Counted from the stretch's first letter, positions 1-11,697 are shown. The stretch: DNA of 64,000 nucleotides from Zygnema cylindricum (GCA_037447655.1 JBBHKE010003490.1:95902-159901), one strand, 5' to 3'. The notes: generated from the sequence alone by a model not told the origin. Program-made: numbers and translations.

Positions 1-586
1 ATTGAATCTGACGGTCTTAATTTACGCCTACAACCTCGGACAATTTTCTGTAATGTTTTTGGCAGTAATTTTTTATCAATTTCCATTAGGTTGTGACACA
101 CTGGCACTAAACAAGGTATCATTTACCTGTTGTATTTTGATTGGTACGACTGAAATTCCTCAAACATTTCTCTACCGTAAAATTTGGAAGTAAGATTTGT
201 AAGCGCGTTCAAAATTTAAGATTTGTACACGCGTACTAAATGTAAGATTCATACGAGCGTGCTATACAATTGCTCTAACATTCGTATAATTTTTTAAAAC
301 CCAAAATCATCCATATGAAATCAATAAAAACAGGCGCGCCAAATCACGAAGTTCAATGCATGGCCAAGCAAGCGCTAGAGAATAAAATTTTGGTGGTTTT
401 GGTGGATTTGCATCCTCTCTTTCTGAATTCACATATTCAACACAAAATTCGACATATTTAAAATTGTACGATCTTTCCTTTCCCACTTTAAAACTTGAAT
501 TAACATAAACATGAAGACTTTTGTTTATTTTCGATTTTGAAGACCTTTGGATTTCTACATCACCATAAACATAGATAATGTTCAAG
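1..586. other. Non-coding edge region
   Basis: No convincing gene is seen. Between about 186 and 265 there are three imperfect copies of a roughly 28-base unit built on 'aagatttgta..gcgcgt'. Reading frames here are short and do not resemble known families. Confidence 0.5.
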
Positions 587-1389
587 ATAGAGGTGACGAG
601 AGAGAGAGGGAAAATAAAAGGAGGGGAAAACCAAAGGAGAAAGAGAGGGAGAAAGGTGAGAATGAAGCGATATGGAAAGAGAAAAGTGAGCAAGATTGTG
701 GAAAGGACAAGGTAAAGAAAAGAAAAAAACAAAGAAAAGGAAGAGAGAGAGAAATAGAAGAAAAAATTGGAAAGAAACTGGAAATGACGAGGGAGAGAGA
801 ACGTGAGGAAAAGGGAGAGGGAGAGGGAGGGCGAGGGAAAGGGCGAGGGGAAAGGGGGGGAGGAAAATGAGAGAGGAGGGGGAGGGGGAAGGGGAGAGAG
901 GGAGAGAGGGAGAGAGGGAGAGGGAGAGAGAGAAAGAGGGGGAGAGGGATAAAGGGAGAGAGAGAGGGAGAAAGGGAGAAAGGGAGAGGACAAGAGATAA
1001 AGAGGGAGATGACAAAGGGAGAGAGAGTGGGATAAGCCAAGAGAGAGAGCAGAGAGGGGAAATGAGGGACAAGATAGTGAGAGAGAGGAGAGAAAAAGTG
1101 ATAGAGCTCACAAGGTGTAAATTTCTCCACCCATAGTGCAAAGAAGTGACGTGACGGGCATACTAATTTGGGCCATCGGCCATAGCTCACGAGATTGTTG
1201 CGGAAGGCCAACAAAGCCACCTGTGGGGCACAAAAGGGGGGGGAGAGAGGGAGGGAGAAGACGGAGAAGGAGATGAAAAGGGAGAAGGAGAGAAAGAGGA
1301 GATGCGAGGGATAGGGAAAGGCAGGGTAAGAGTAGGGGTAGAGGTAGATGAGGAAGGCAAGAGCCAGGGAGAAGTAGAGCGTGTTAAAA
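587..1389. repeat. Purine-rich (GA/GGGA) tract
   Basis: About 800 bases almost free of pyrimidines on the plus strand, made of GAGAGG, GGGAGA and AAAGAG units without a fixed period. It opens Arg/Glu/Lys-rich frames on plus and Ser/Leu/Pro-rich frames on minus in all phases. These frames are composition artefacts, not genes. It abuts the 3' end of a decayed copia element. Such tracts can form triplex DNA and are prone to deletion or assembly collapse. Confidence 0.85.
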
Positions 1390-1427
1390 TTATGTGTCCA
1401 TTTTCTGCATACTATCAATTGTCCTCA

Positions 1428-1952
1428 CTAAATAGGACCAACTCCTGTGAGCTGATTACAAACAACAATTTTATCTCGAAGAACTCCCTTAGTCAAGTGA
1501 TCTGCTGCTTGTTGAGCTGAACTAACAAACTCAAACTTTAAAATTTTCTTTTCAACTTGTTCTCTCACAAAATGTGTTTGAATGTCTATATGTTTTGTCC
1601 TTGCATGGTAAACTGGATTTTTCATCAAAGCAATGCTACTCTGATTATCTGTAAGAATCAAAGTCTCCTCTATGGGTTTTAACCCTATCTAAGAGTAAAA
1701 GTTGCGAAGCCAAATGGCTTCTTTTGCTGATTGAGAACGAGCCACGTATTCCGCCTCTGTGCTCGATAATGCCACAGAAGATTGGCGTTTCAAACTCCAA
1801 CGGATAGGTCCTCTTGAACACGTGAAAATCCAGCCGGTAGTGCTCCTCCTTGTGTCGAGGTCGCCTCCCCAATCCGCATCAACATAGCCGAAAAAATCAA
1901 TGACTCCGATGTTCTTCAGAAATTGTAGGCCGTAATTTAAAGTCCCTTTCAC
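1428..1952 (-). pseudogene. Copia RNase H domain (family 1), frameshifted
   Basis: Two overlapping frames together give a Ty1/copia RNase H. 1689-1952 carries YVDADWGGD and SSTEAEYVA. 1428-1661 carries DNQSSIAL, HARTKHIDIQTHFVRE and the ADHLTKG tail. These are the usual acidic active-site blocks in the right order. A frame change separates the halves near 1660-1690, so no intact enzyme can be made. It is the last domain of the element and ends with GVGPI and a stop. Confidence 0.85.
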
Positions 1953-1981
1953 ATAACGTAAAATACATTTAACAGTATACT

Positions 1982-2057
1982 AATGCTCTATACCTGGATT
2001 TTGCATGAATTGACTAGCTAATGCTCTAGACCTGGATTTTGCATGAATTGACTAGCT
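1982..2057. repeat. 38-bp direct tandem duplication inside pol
   Basis: Bases 1982-2019 and 2020-2057 are nearly identical (one substitution and trivial shifts). They lie in the linker between reverse transcriptase and RNase H, so the duplication adds to the disruption of the frame. It looks like a local replication-slippage event after insertion. Confidence 0.8.
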
Positions 2058-2128
2058 CAGCCTACAGCTACAGCTAAATCAGGGCGTGTACCAACCATTA
2101 AGTACATCAAGTTGCCCACTGCCTATTT

Positions 2129-3322
2129 CTAAGGGACTTGCCTCATCTGTTCTTTTTCAAACTCTAACTTAGGACCCATTTCTTTCGTAAGCTTTTGACT
2201 CGGGTCTAAAGGTGTTGATACGAGAATACACTCTTTCATACCAAAGCGTTTTAATACTTTTCTTGCATATTTTTGTTGATTTATGGAGACTGTATAAACA
2301 TCGTTTTTGATTTCTATACCAAGAAGGTAACTTAACTCTCCAAGGTCAATCGTCTCAAATTTGCTGTTCAAGTACCGTTTGACCTTTTCAATCTCGGCTG
2401 ACAGATAACCAAACAGACTCATGTCATCGACATAAATTGGGACAATTACTAAGTTTTTGTCTTCCCCAATAGTGTAAACTACTCTATCTGTGTGACACCT
2501 TTTAAAGCCTTCTTTTCTCATTTCGGTGTCAAGTTTGATGTTCCAACACCTAAGACTATGTTTCAGACCATATATGGTTTTATGTAGTTTACACACCATG
2601 TGTTCTTTTCCTGGTACTATCATGCCCTCTGGTTGTTCCATGTACACTTCTTCCTCTAAATCCCCATTAAAGAATGCAGTTTTGATATATAGTTGATGCA
2701 TCTGGATACCCTCTGCTGCCCCTAAGGCTATTAAACTTTTGAGACTATTAAACTTCACTACTGGTGAGAAAGTCTCAATGTAATCAACCCCCTCTTCTTG
2801 TGAATACCCCTTATCTACCAGCCTCGCTTTATATCTTTCCACTAATGCTTGTGATTTCCTCTTAATCTTAAGGACCCATTTACACCCCACAATGATTTTC
2901 TCTTCTGGGCGTTCTACTAAGGTCCAAGTTTTGTATTTGATCAGTGATTCATATTCTAATTCTATTGCCTCCTTCCGTTTATGAGAATTTGAAACCTCCA
3001 AAACTTCATGAAAGGTTTGCGGTTCCCCCTCTGCCGCCATAAAGCTATAAGCTAAAACCACATCTCTCGTTACTTCAATGAGCCGTTTTGGTTTAGCACG
3101 TATCCGATTAGAAACTCTTTGAGGAGTTACCTTCAATCTTGATTGTTGAATCGGATTCGGAGGGGTTGCAATTTGCGAAGGTTGTGGTGCCGATAATTTC
3201 TCCACTGGTAAAGGTTGAAAGGTTGATGTTCTACTGGGGATGACGGAAGTCCGAACTGGAATAGAAATTAGCGTAGATGACGAAGGCTCCACTTCACGCT
3301 CTGTGCTTGGAGTACCTGGCAT
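2129..3322 (-). pseudogene. Copia reverse transcriptase (family 1), catalytic Asp lost
   Basis: A long open frame of about 397 codons aligns with the Ty1/copia reverse transcriptase. Visible blocks are CKWVLKIKRK, YIETFSPVVKF, KTAFFNGDLEEEVYMEQPEG, the active-site YVDDM and LSYLLGIEI. The family block normally read as Q-M-D-V-K-T-A-F is QLYIKTAF here, so the first catalytic aspartate is replaced by tyrosine and activity would be abolished. The frame overlaps the upstream integrase frame at 3294-3322 in another phase, so gag-pol is not continuous. The N-terminal 80 residues are Ser/Pro-rich linker. Confidence 0.88.
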
Positions 3323-4985
3323 CTATGGGGACCCACTTTCCAAATCTTCTTGTTTTGTTAAAGGGAACATGGACAGTCTGTGGTTCTTCATACCAAGGGT
3401 CAAAATAATCTCTCTTATCTAAACTACTTTCTTTCCCTTCATCCATAGTCACATCTCCACTGACATGAACTTTCTGCGTAACTAGGTCATAAATTTTGTA
3501 AGCTTTTCTATTTATGTCATAACCTACAAAGACACAGGTCCAACTCTTCTTGTCAAATTTCTTTGTATTCTGTGTTGGGATGTGAACAAAGGTTTTACTT
3601 CCAAAAACTCTAAAATGATTAACATTTGGTCTAAAGCCTGACCAAGCTTCTTCAGGTGTAATATCTTTCAGAGAAGTACTAGGAGAACAATTTTTCAAAT
3701 AAACTGCAGTAAGGATAGCTTCAGCCCATAGGTTTTGATTAAGTTTTGCACTATGTACTAAACAACGTGCAATTTCAACCGAAATTCGGTTCAGTCTTTC
3801 TGATACTCCATTTGGCTGTGGACTATAAGCTACTGTGAATTCTTGTTGTGTCCCCCAAGTTTTGCAGTTTTCCTTAAAAGCATTGGAGGTATATTCCCCC
3901 TTATTATCCGACCTTAAAATCTGGATCCGCTCTCTTGCCTGATTTTCTACCATGGTTTTGAACTCTTTGAATTTCTCAAAGGCTTCTCCTTTGGATTTCA
4001 TAAAATACAACCATACTTTTCTAGTGCACTCATCCGTAAACGTGATGAAAAATCTAGAACCTCTAGGACATAAGGGGTGAGGACCGCTCAAGTCAGAATG
4101 AATAAGCTCTAGCTTCCTTCTATTTTTGGGTTCATCATCTTTATGAAAAAGAAGCCTTCTTTTCTTACCTTGAGCGCATCTTTCACACACCGTAAGAATA
4201 TCTTTAGCATTGACGTCCTCAAGTCCTCTGACCATCTTCTTTTCAATGAGTCGTTTGAGATTCTGCTCTCCTAGATGACCAAATCGTTGATGCCATAGCT
4301 CCAAAGTTTGTGTTTTTTTGCTGAAATTCATCTGTGCATCTTTAACATCCAAACATAGAGTAAAAAGATTCCCTTCCGGATATCCAAGAGCGATTAGCTT
4401 TCCCTCACTCCTAATTTCACAACGTTCATTTTTCTTTTTCTCAAATTCAACTTTTAGTCCACACCTCACAGCATGCATAACATAAAAAAGGTTATGTTTT
4501 AAACCTGGTAAGTATAAAACTTCTTTTAGATGCCCTTCATGGCTACCAGTATCACAATATAACTGTAACTTAACCTCGCTTATTAAATTGGTCACCAAAA
4601 TCTTATCATCTGCTAGTATAATCCGTCGAGGATTTTGTAATGCTGTGAGAGAAGAAAAATTAGACTTAATATCACACAAATGATGAGACGCTCCTGAGTC
4701 CATAATCCATTTGCTTTTCCGAGCATTAAACTGTAAGAGGGAAAAATTAGTCTCATCTTGAATGTTCATGGCAAATGATTGTTTGTTTTGTTTGTTTTTG
4801 TCTTTGCTACGACAAACTGAAGACTTATGACCTGGTTTTCCACAACTGTAACAAACAATCTTTTTCTTGAAGTTTTCAATCTCTTCTTTTTAAATCTACA
4901 GTCAGTAGTGTGATGATTGGTTTTGCCACATATGGCACAAGCAGTTACTGACTCAATACGTTTAGTGACTGTTTGCCTTTGACAT
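3294..4985 (-). pseudogene. Copia zinc knuckles, protease and integrase (family 1)
   Basis: Reading in the minus direction, two CCHC knuckles appear first, in different frames: CAICGKTNHHTTDC (about 4890-4935) and CYSCGKPGHKSSVC (about 4815-4860). Then comes the protease signature WIMDSGASHHLCD. A GAG-pre-integrase segment has LWHQRFGH and CERCAQGKK (HHCC zinc site). The integrase core has HSDLSGP, RSDNKGEYTS and PNGVSERLNR (D, D, E). The C-terminal part continues to a stop at 3294. The roughly 490-codon frame from 4769 is open, but the knuckles upstream are frameshifted from it. Confidence 0.88.
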
Positions 4986-5026
4986 AAAGAGCTGAATCTG
5001 ACTCTTTTCCCTCCTTTCTTTTAATT

Positions 5027-5338
5027 TCAACTTCTTCTTGAATGAAATGCTGACATACTGCATATAGTAGGTTGACTTTTCAAAATCTTGATCATCATAG
5101 CATACTGTGATGGTAATGATCTAAACAGTGTGAGGGTCAAATCATCATCATTCAGTTTTGTGCCAACTGCGGCTAAGTGTAACTTAAGCTCTTTCAGTCT
5201 ATTGATATGGGTTTCCAAAATATCTCTACTCTCCATACTAAAGTCCAACAATTTGTTTTTTAATTGCATAATATTGGACGGATTAGTACGCTTATGTACA
5301 GTGCTTAGTTTATCCCACATAGCCTTATGTTTATCCAA
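5027..5338 (-). pseudogene. Copia gag fragment (family 1)
   Basis: About 103 codons resembling the UBN2-type gag of Ty1/copia elements, with the pattern W-D-K-L...MQLKNKLLDF...HINRLKELK...GTKLNDDDLTLTLFRSLPSQY. The capsid N-terminus upstream is missing or too diverged to see. It is separated from the zinc knuckles by a frame change near 5000. It marks the 5' side of the minus-strand element. Confidence 0.75.
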
Positions 5339-5585
5339 CTCAACTATGTGTAAAAGTTGACTGTCTTCTACAACTAGAAAATTTAATGTCGTTCATTCTT
5401 CTTCCTTCTATCATATCCTGCTGCCTTGCTGCCTTTTGGGCTTCAGTAGGTTTTGTTCTGTGCTTGCTACAATACCCCCAATAATTCTTAAATTTAGAAT
5501 TTGGGTCATCTTAGCTTTCCATAAAAAATAATTACTACCATTAAATTTTTGATGTTTGTAATTTTACCTAAAGCTCGATACAATG

Positions 5586-5766
5586 TTGAGATTCAGAAAA
5601 GTGGCCATAAGATCATCCAATTACAAGACAGGAAGCTAAATAAAACAATTCTCTATATGAGAAAGCAAAGCTTAATTACTGAACAAGAAAAGATAGATTA
5701 ATTGTTTCCTTAGCTTCTTGTCTTGTAATTGACGATCCTATGGCCTACATTTTTTTGAATCTCAAC
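5586..5766. repeat. Inverted repeat, roughly 55-bp arms
   Basis: The arm 5586-5640 (TTGAGATTCAG...ACAGGAAGCTAA) is an imperfect reverse complement of 5710-5766 (TTAGCTTCTTGTC...TTGAATCTCAA), separated by about 70 bases. It could be a small fold-back or MITE remnant, or a hairpin. No target duplication was recognised. Confidence 0.7.
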
Positions 5767-5876
5767 AAGGGAAACCAAGGAGGGGAGAGAGGTTAAAAGA
5801 AAGAGTAAACATAAACCGGAAAAAAGTAGTGGTTTTAAATAAACTGTAAGAAGACAATAAATAGCAGTGTACAAAG

Positions 5877-6860
5877 ACAGATAGAGAGAGAGAGGAGAAG
5901 GCAAGGGGGAGGGAGGGGGAAGCAAGGAGGGGGAAGGAAGGAGGGAGCAAGTTGGGGAAAGGAGGGCAAGAAAGTGGGCGAGGGGAAGGGGGAGGAAGAA
6001 GGAGATGGAAAAATGGAAAAGGAGAGGAAGAGGGAGAGGGAGGGAGGGAGAGGAAGAGGGATAGGGAGGAAGAAGGGAGAGAGAGAGGGAGAGAGAGTGG
6101 GAGAGTAAGTGGGAGAGGGAGTAGGAGCAAGAGTAGGAGAGGGAGAGGGTATGGAAGGGAGATAGAGAGGGTGAGGGAGAACGCAAGGGAGAGGAGACAA
6201 AGGGGAAATGGTCGAGGAAGTGGGTACAACTATGGGTGCGAGACAAAGACAGAGGCAAAGAGAGGGAGAGGGTGAGGTAGAGAGAGAGGGAGATAAATAG
6301 GGAGAGGTGAAGGAAGAGACACAAGGACAGGAGAACGTAAGGGAAATGGAGAGGAGAGGGGAAAGGGAGAGAAAGAGGGGTAGTGAAGAAAGAGAGAGAT
6401 GGATGGTGCCTAATACCCAAAAATATAGAAGAGAAACATAGAATACAGAGATAGAAATGAATTGAAATATATCGAAGAAAGAAGGGACAATTGGTAAAGG
6501 TAGAGAGAGGAGAGTAAGGGTGGAGAAAGAAAAAAGGTTAGGGAGACCAAAGTACACATTGAAGAAAAAGGGTGAGACAGGGAGGAACAGGGAGAGGGAG
6601 AGGTGGGGAAGGAGAGGGAACGATATATGTCACTCCGTGCTACTGGCCGATAATATTGATGATTAAAGGCTAGTGTAGGTGACACGTGGAGCAATAGTGA
6701 GAGGAGGGTGAAAATAGAGAGGAGGATCTTCCATTGTACGGATACCAGTTTCACACTCCCCATAGAAAAAAAAAAAAAACGAAGGAAAACACTCTAATTA
6801 GGGAGAGAGAGGGAGAGGGAGTGGTTTAGAGAGAGAGAGAGAGGGTGGAGAAGCAGAGAA
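5877..6860. repeat. Purine-rich tract, second copy
   Basis: About 980 bases, densest at 5880-6400 and 6780-6850, of GAGAGG/GGAAGG/GGGAGA on the plus strand. It opens long Ser/Leu/Pro frames on minus and Arg/Gly/Glu frames on plus by composition only. With the tract at 587-1389 it brackets the family 1 copia remnant. Confidence 0.8.
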
Positions 6861-6919
6861 TATGGATAAGGTTCCCTTCAGTGCAGTACACCGTGTATCA
6901 CTATTAGGGTTAACGTTTT

Positions 6920-7990
6920 TGAAACTCTGAGACCTCCATTAGTCCTCAGAGTGGACAGCTTCCAAGAAGCCTCTAGGATAACCCTGACCCCTTTGTGTTT
7001 CAGCAAGAACAAATGCCACCCTGGCAGACAAAAACTCTGACCAACTTCACCCCTATAAAGGCAAGACTTTTTCGAGTCGATAGCAAAAAGAATCTCTGAA
7101 TTTGCTCCCCTGAGCAGTAAGTTATGGAGGGTCCAAGTTGACATTTTGTACAGAAGCTCTTTGGGAGAGAGGGTCCTATCTCCTAATTTTTCTAAGTCCT
7201 ATCTCTCTCACACACACTATCTACTAATGTACGGAGCCAATCATATTCCACTTCCGTACACAAAAGTACAACGGCTGGTGTACTTTTTGTACGGACATTG
7301 TACGACATGGCCTAAATGTCGACACGTGGTATATCCAGATTTGCTCCCTTAATCCTCGGAGATGCCGCGATCGAATGTTATTCCGCCACATGTCATCCGA
7401 TGTGGCGATGACCACAAACCGCCGAAATCCTCTTCCGCGATCTCGGCGTTCATTCCAGCCGTCCGATTAAATTCACATTTAATCGTAGTCGTAATAAATA
7501 CCTGCGCGGTATTCGTTTGGCTAAAGAAACAAATGCGCGGTATTCGTTTCATTATCCGTACTACAATCCGTATTTTTACAATACTGAATCTATGTATCCC
7601 GTAAATAGTTTCACTTAAATGAATTATCCTACTTGGTAATGTATAACTACATATCTAAACGAATAAAGCGTAACTCTAGGTCAAGAGCTAACGGATAAGG
7701 CTACCGTCTACCGGTTGCTTACCGTCCGGCAGGTACCAGGATCAAATCATGGGGGCAGCACATATCCTTTTAGTAAATAAACCTCTAACGATAAATAAAC
7801 TAATATACATATTTCTCGTAAACCTCTGGATAGCCTAGGTAGCCATGGCTCTAGCTTCCTCTCCAATTTCTCAATGACTGCGATAAGTTTGAGAAGTTCG
7901 AGAGAGAAGTTAGAGGTAGAGTGCCTCGGCTTTTTCCTATATTTCTATTTAGACCTAGAAAATTCTTTAAACGGACCATTACTTTCTATA
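6920..7990 (-). repeat. LTR, outer 3' LTR (inversion breakpoint side)
   Basis: It starts TGAAACTCTGAGACC on the plus strand and ends ACTTTCTATA. The sense-strand start is thus TATAGAAAG instead of the family's TGTAGAAAT, so the terminal TG is mutated. Length 1071 matches the LTR at 18454-19523 and not the 1053-base LTRs of the inner copy. It now adjoins the 3' end of the inner element, as expected after LTR-LTR inversion. Confidence 0.85.
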
Positions 7991-8003
7991 CTCCCCTTAT
8001 TTT
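7991..8003 (-). promoter_or_regulatory. Polypurine tract of inner copia element
   Basis: On minus the 13 bases AAAATAAGGGGAG directly precede the LTR start, the expected plus-strand priming site. The equivalent purine runs are at 16291-16303 and 31564-31576. Confidence 0.7.
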
Positions 8004-9060
8004 CTAGTCAATCTTTAATTTCAGACCACACTTCTCCTTGCAAAAAATTAGCTTAGGGGAAGGCACAGGTTTGGTCATCATATCTGCTACCATCTCACTA
8101 TCTAGTCGGTACTCTAAACTGATTATTTTGTTTTCTACTTTCTCTCTAACAAAGCTGAGTCTAATGTCCATGTTTTTGGCTTTAAAATGATGATTAGGAT
8201 TGGCAGAAAAAGCGATTGCTGCCTGATTATCACAAAATATTTTTTGCACACCACTCTTAAGGTGACCAGGCTCACCAAGAAAAGATTTCACCCACATCAA
8301 TTCTTTTACAGCAGAGCAAGAGGCCATATACTCAGCCTCCATGGTGGACTAAGCAATAACTTTTTGTTGTTTGCTACTCCAACAGCAAGCCCCATCACCC
8401 ACATATAATACATATCCTGAAGTGCATCTCCTCATCAGAGCATCACCATAACTGGCATCACTCCAAGTAGTGATGTCAGTATTCTCCCCACCCAAATGCA
8501 ACCATAGATTCCTAGTTCCTATCAAATATCTAAGGAATCTCTTAGCTGCCTCCCAATCCCTCTTAGTGGGAGCATTTAGACTTCTACTCAGCACTCCTAC
8601 AGCTGCAGCTAAATCCGGCCGGGTACAATTCATAAAATAGATTAGACTTCCCACTACTTGCCTGTAAGGAATAGTCTGCATGAACTTCTGTTCTTCAGGA
8701 GATAATTCCTCGTCTAAGACTATGACTCCTTCTTCCTCACTCCCCTCACTTCCCTTCTTCAATTCCATTGGAGTTCTACAACTATTAGCTTTATCCATTT
8801 GAAATTTTTCAACATGTTCCCTATTGCTTCCTTTTAAGTCAATCTTATAATTTTTCTTTTTCGGTCTCTCTCTACTTGAATTCCCAAAATATATTTTGCT
8901 TCCCCCATATCCTTCATTTCAAATCTCCCCTTAAGATCGGTTTTAAGTTTATTAATATTTTCCATTGATTTACTTAAAACAAGCAAATCATCAACATAAA
9001 TTGCAATAAATATAAAACCTTCCTCATCTTCGAAAACATAGATTGAGTGATCTGAGGTGA
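8004..9060 (-). pseudogene. Inner copia: reverse transcriptase C-terminus and RNase H
   Basis: 8004-8342 and 8349-8798 are one frame broken by a single TAG (a Gln codon in the copy at 31 kb, within A-Q-STMEAEYM). Motifs are the connection segment RQVVGSLIYFMNCTRPDLAAAVG, RNase H blocks TTWSDASYGDA, STMEAEYMASCSAVKELMW and CDNQAAIAF, and the tail MVADMMTKP. The YVDDLL active site is encoded near 8985-9000 in an adjoining frame after a TAA at the LT-Q-KEA position. It ends GLKLKID and a stop, 13 bases from the LTR. Confidence 0.85.
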
Positions 9061-9070
9061 TCCGGATATA

Positions 9071-9455
9071 TCAAAGACCGGTAAGAAACTCATCAAGCTT
9101 CTTATTCCATTGTCGAGGCGCCTGTTTGAAACCATGAAAAGATTTAATGAGCCAGCATACCTTACTTTCCTCTCCTACCTCCACAAACCCTTCGGGTTTT
9201 CGCATGATGATCTCCTCTTCCAATTCTCCATGCAAAAAGGCTGTCATGATGTCCATCTGGTGCACTTCCATGTCTTCCGCTGCTGCCAGACTGAGAAGTA
9301 TGCGGACGGTGGGAAATCTGACGACCAGGGGCAAAGGTTTCCTCGTAGTCAATTCCCTCTTTTTGTGTAAATCCTTTTGCCACTAATCAGGCCTTGTAGC
9401 GCTCGATTGTGTTATCTGGGTTCAGTTTTAATTTGAAAACCCACTTACAACCGAT
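9071..9455 (-). pseudogene. Inner copia: reverse transcriptase N-terminus
   Basis: Fragments of two frames carry AKGFTQKEGIDYEETFAP, RILLSLAAAEDMEVHQMDI and the TAFLHGELEEEI block, then a SFHGFKQAPRQWNKKL segment. A frameshift lies at the ETFAP/GRQ junction. A TGA replaces an Arg/Gln codon before LVAKGF. A further TGA ends the segment after FLTGL, where related elements have Gly. That last TGA is shared by all three family 2 copies. Confidence 0.82.
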
Positions 9456-9461
9456 TGGTTT

Positions 9462-10725
9462 TCAGTTAGGTGGACAATCCACCAGCTCCCAAGTATCGGC
9501 TACCATAATTGAGGCCATCTCTTCATTGATGGCTGTCTTCCACCGATTTCTTTCTGGACAAGTCATCGCCTCTTTATAAGTTTGAGGTTCATCTTGATGA
9601 GATAGTTTAGTTACCTTGTTATTAACCAATTTTTCTTGCAGTATTTTACTACTTCTCCTTCCCCCCTCAAAATCTGAGGCCGGAATAGATGGTTCTCTTG
9701 GATTCTTTCGAACAAACTCGGTTTCTCCCCTATCCCTTGATTCCGAATCAATTTCCACCACGTCTTCCGCTTTGGGTAGAGTTGTCACTGGAGTTTCCAC
9801 AGCCGAGTCCTTTTCAGTCTGATTTGTACCTGCAAGAATGTCATCGTCTCTAAAACGTGGATAGTTAGGAAGCTCAAAGTCATCAGAATTTTCTGACTCA
9901 AATCTGATTTTTACTGACTTCGTATATTTGAAGGGATCCACAGACTTTCCTTCATCCATAACTACTAGATGTTTTACTAAGATTATATCTTCCCTTTTTA
10001 GATCATAAACTCTATATCCTTTAACATCTTCATCATATCCTAATAAGTATCCCGGTTTTCCTTTACGATCTAGCTTCCAATTAGACCGATCTGTATCTAG
10101 ACTAAATACTTGACTGCCGAAAACCTTTAAGTGAGATATGTCTGGTTTCCGGCCTGTCCATCTCTCATAAGGTGTTTGATCTTTTATAGCTGAACTAAGA
10201 ACTCTATTTTTGAGGTAATTAGCACAGTTCATTGCTTCTGCCCAAAACCTTTTTCCTATCTTCTTATCCGACAATATACTTCTAGCACTATCACTTAGTG
10301 TTCTATTTAACCTTTCAGCTACCCCATTCTGTTCAGGATTTTCTGGAACTGTCTTTTGGTGTTGAACCCCATCTTCCCTCAACAAATCCTCAAACTGGTT
10401 AGAAGTATACTCTCCACCATTGTCACTCCTTATTCTCTTGATTGGAGTTTCATGAAGTTTTTCACTCCATGCTTTATATTGTCTAAAACAATCCTAAGCT
10501 TCGGACTTGTTTTTCAAAAAATACACCCGGGAATACCGAGACCAATCATCAGTTATAGTCATCATAAATCTCTTCCCCCTGGTGAGGGCACTCTAGCCGG
10601 TCCCCAAATATCTGTGTGTACTAGATCTAAAAGTTTTTCTCCCTTGTAGGTGGCTGTTTTAGGAAAGGGTAATCTGTGTGCTTTACCTTGAGCACACCCA
10701 CTACAATCACTTATATCATCACTCT
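9462..10725 (-). pseudogene. Inner copia: integrase and linker
   Basis: The frame 9462-10385 includes PEQNGVAERLNRT (integrase Glu), FWAEAMNCANYLKNRV, the SHLKVFGSQVF block and an acidic linker ending TWELVDCPPN. Upstream pieces to about 10725 give HTDIWGP and RSDNGGEY in other frames (integrase Asp residues). A missing base in a G run after PSPGG shifts the frame, and a TAG replaces Gln in GI-Q-FSE. Both defects are shared with the copy at 26-32 kb but not with the outer copy. Confidence 0.85.
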
Positions 10726-10732
10726 CACTGAA

Positions 10733-11689
10733 CTAAATCCCTTCTACCACTCCCATCTTTTTCATCTCTCTTAACTTATCTAGATTCACATGCCCAAGCC
10801 TCTTATGCCACATCATAATATCATGAACACCAACATAATAAAGTTTCTTCGTTTCATTACTTAAGATCAGCCTAAACATCCCATGGCTACCTTTCTCAGC
10901 AATGAAATAGACATCCTCCTCAAAACTAGCAGTAAAGACTCCTTCCCTAGTGCTAGTGAAAAAACCCTTATCATCTAATACTGATGTAGAGATGAGGTTT
11001 TGGTTCAGCTCCGGAATAAACAATACATCGGAGAATGTTACTATGGATGTCTTTCCTTCTACTAACACTTTCAAATCTACCGATCCTACAAGAGTAGTGG
11101 TGACTATCCTCCCATCCGCGTACTCTATCTCTACGGTGGGAATATTTCTTATCTTAGTGAACAGGTGCCTATCCTTACACATGTGCATCGAGGCACCTGA
11201 ATCTACAATCCAACCTGTTTCACCTTTCAATCCACCGTAAGCACATTTCTGCCTTCGTGGTATTTCGACCTCGTTTTTCGCCTCGAACTCCTCATCCAAA
11301 AGGAGCTTATCGTCCTCGTCCTCGGATTCCGGCTCATGTAACTGTGTCACAAGGGCCTTTTTCTTTCCTCTCGGGGTACCACCGGTCTGCCCCTCCTTTA
11401 ATCGAAGCTTGGTTAGCTTAGTGTAGTTTGCCATATAGTGCCACGGTTTCTTACAAAAATGACATAAACCATTGGGAGCCCTTGGTCCAAACTCGTCGGT
11501 CTGATTTTTCTGCTCCCTCCCCCCATAGTTTCGGACCGGTTTCTGGGAATCCTTGTTCCTCCAATCGGTCGCATTTGCCAAGGCTTGGCCACTCTTTCCT
11601 CCTCTTCGCATCTCAATCGTATTCTTCCGAACGAGAATCATCCCTACCACTGAGTTCCATATCCACCTTGAGTCCGGCAAGTCCTGCAC
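10733..11689 (-). pseudogene. Inner copia: gag C-terminus, zinc knuckle, protease, pre-integrase
   Basis: About 318 codons. The knuckle reads CHFCKKPWHYMANY, with the last Cys changed to Tyr. The protease signature is GWIVDSGASMHMC. The pre-integrase part has MMWHKRLGHVNLDKL. The Cys-to-Tyr change is shared with the outer element but not with the copy at 28 kb. The frame starts out of phase with gag at 11698, so the polyprotein is broken. Confidence 0.85.
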
Positions 11690-11697
11690 ACGGTTGA

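Larger units (their letters stand above)
1428..5340 (-). mobile_element. Decayed Ty1/copia retrotransposon, family 1
   Basis: On the minus strand the order is gag remnant, two CCHC zinc knuckles, aspartic protease, integrase, reverse transcriptase and RNase H, the diagnostic Ty1/copia order. The reading frame is broken several times. No LTRs could be recognised: the gag end fades near 5340-5400 and the RNase H end stops at 1428 close to the purine tract. The proteins are clearly diverged from the three family 2 copies further right, so this is a separate and apparently older lineage. Truncation or loss of both LTRs is likely. Confidence 0.85.

Noticed and set aside
307-1418. Long Ser/Leu/Pro-rich and Arg/Glu/Gly-rich reading frames across purine tracts (also 5710-6557, 38530-39019, 51743-52288, 55474-56068, 61048-61399)
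   Set aside because: They occur in several phases on both strands at once and follow directly from GA/CT composition. No start context, splice sites or domain supports them.
1428-6860. Purine tracts at 587-1389 and 5877-6860 as the two LTRs of the family 1 copia
   Set aside because: They share composition but no alignable unique sequence, and lack TG...CA ends and a target duplication.
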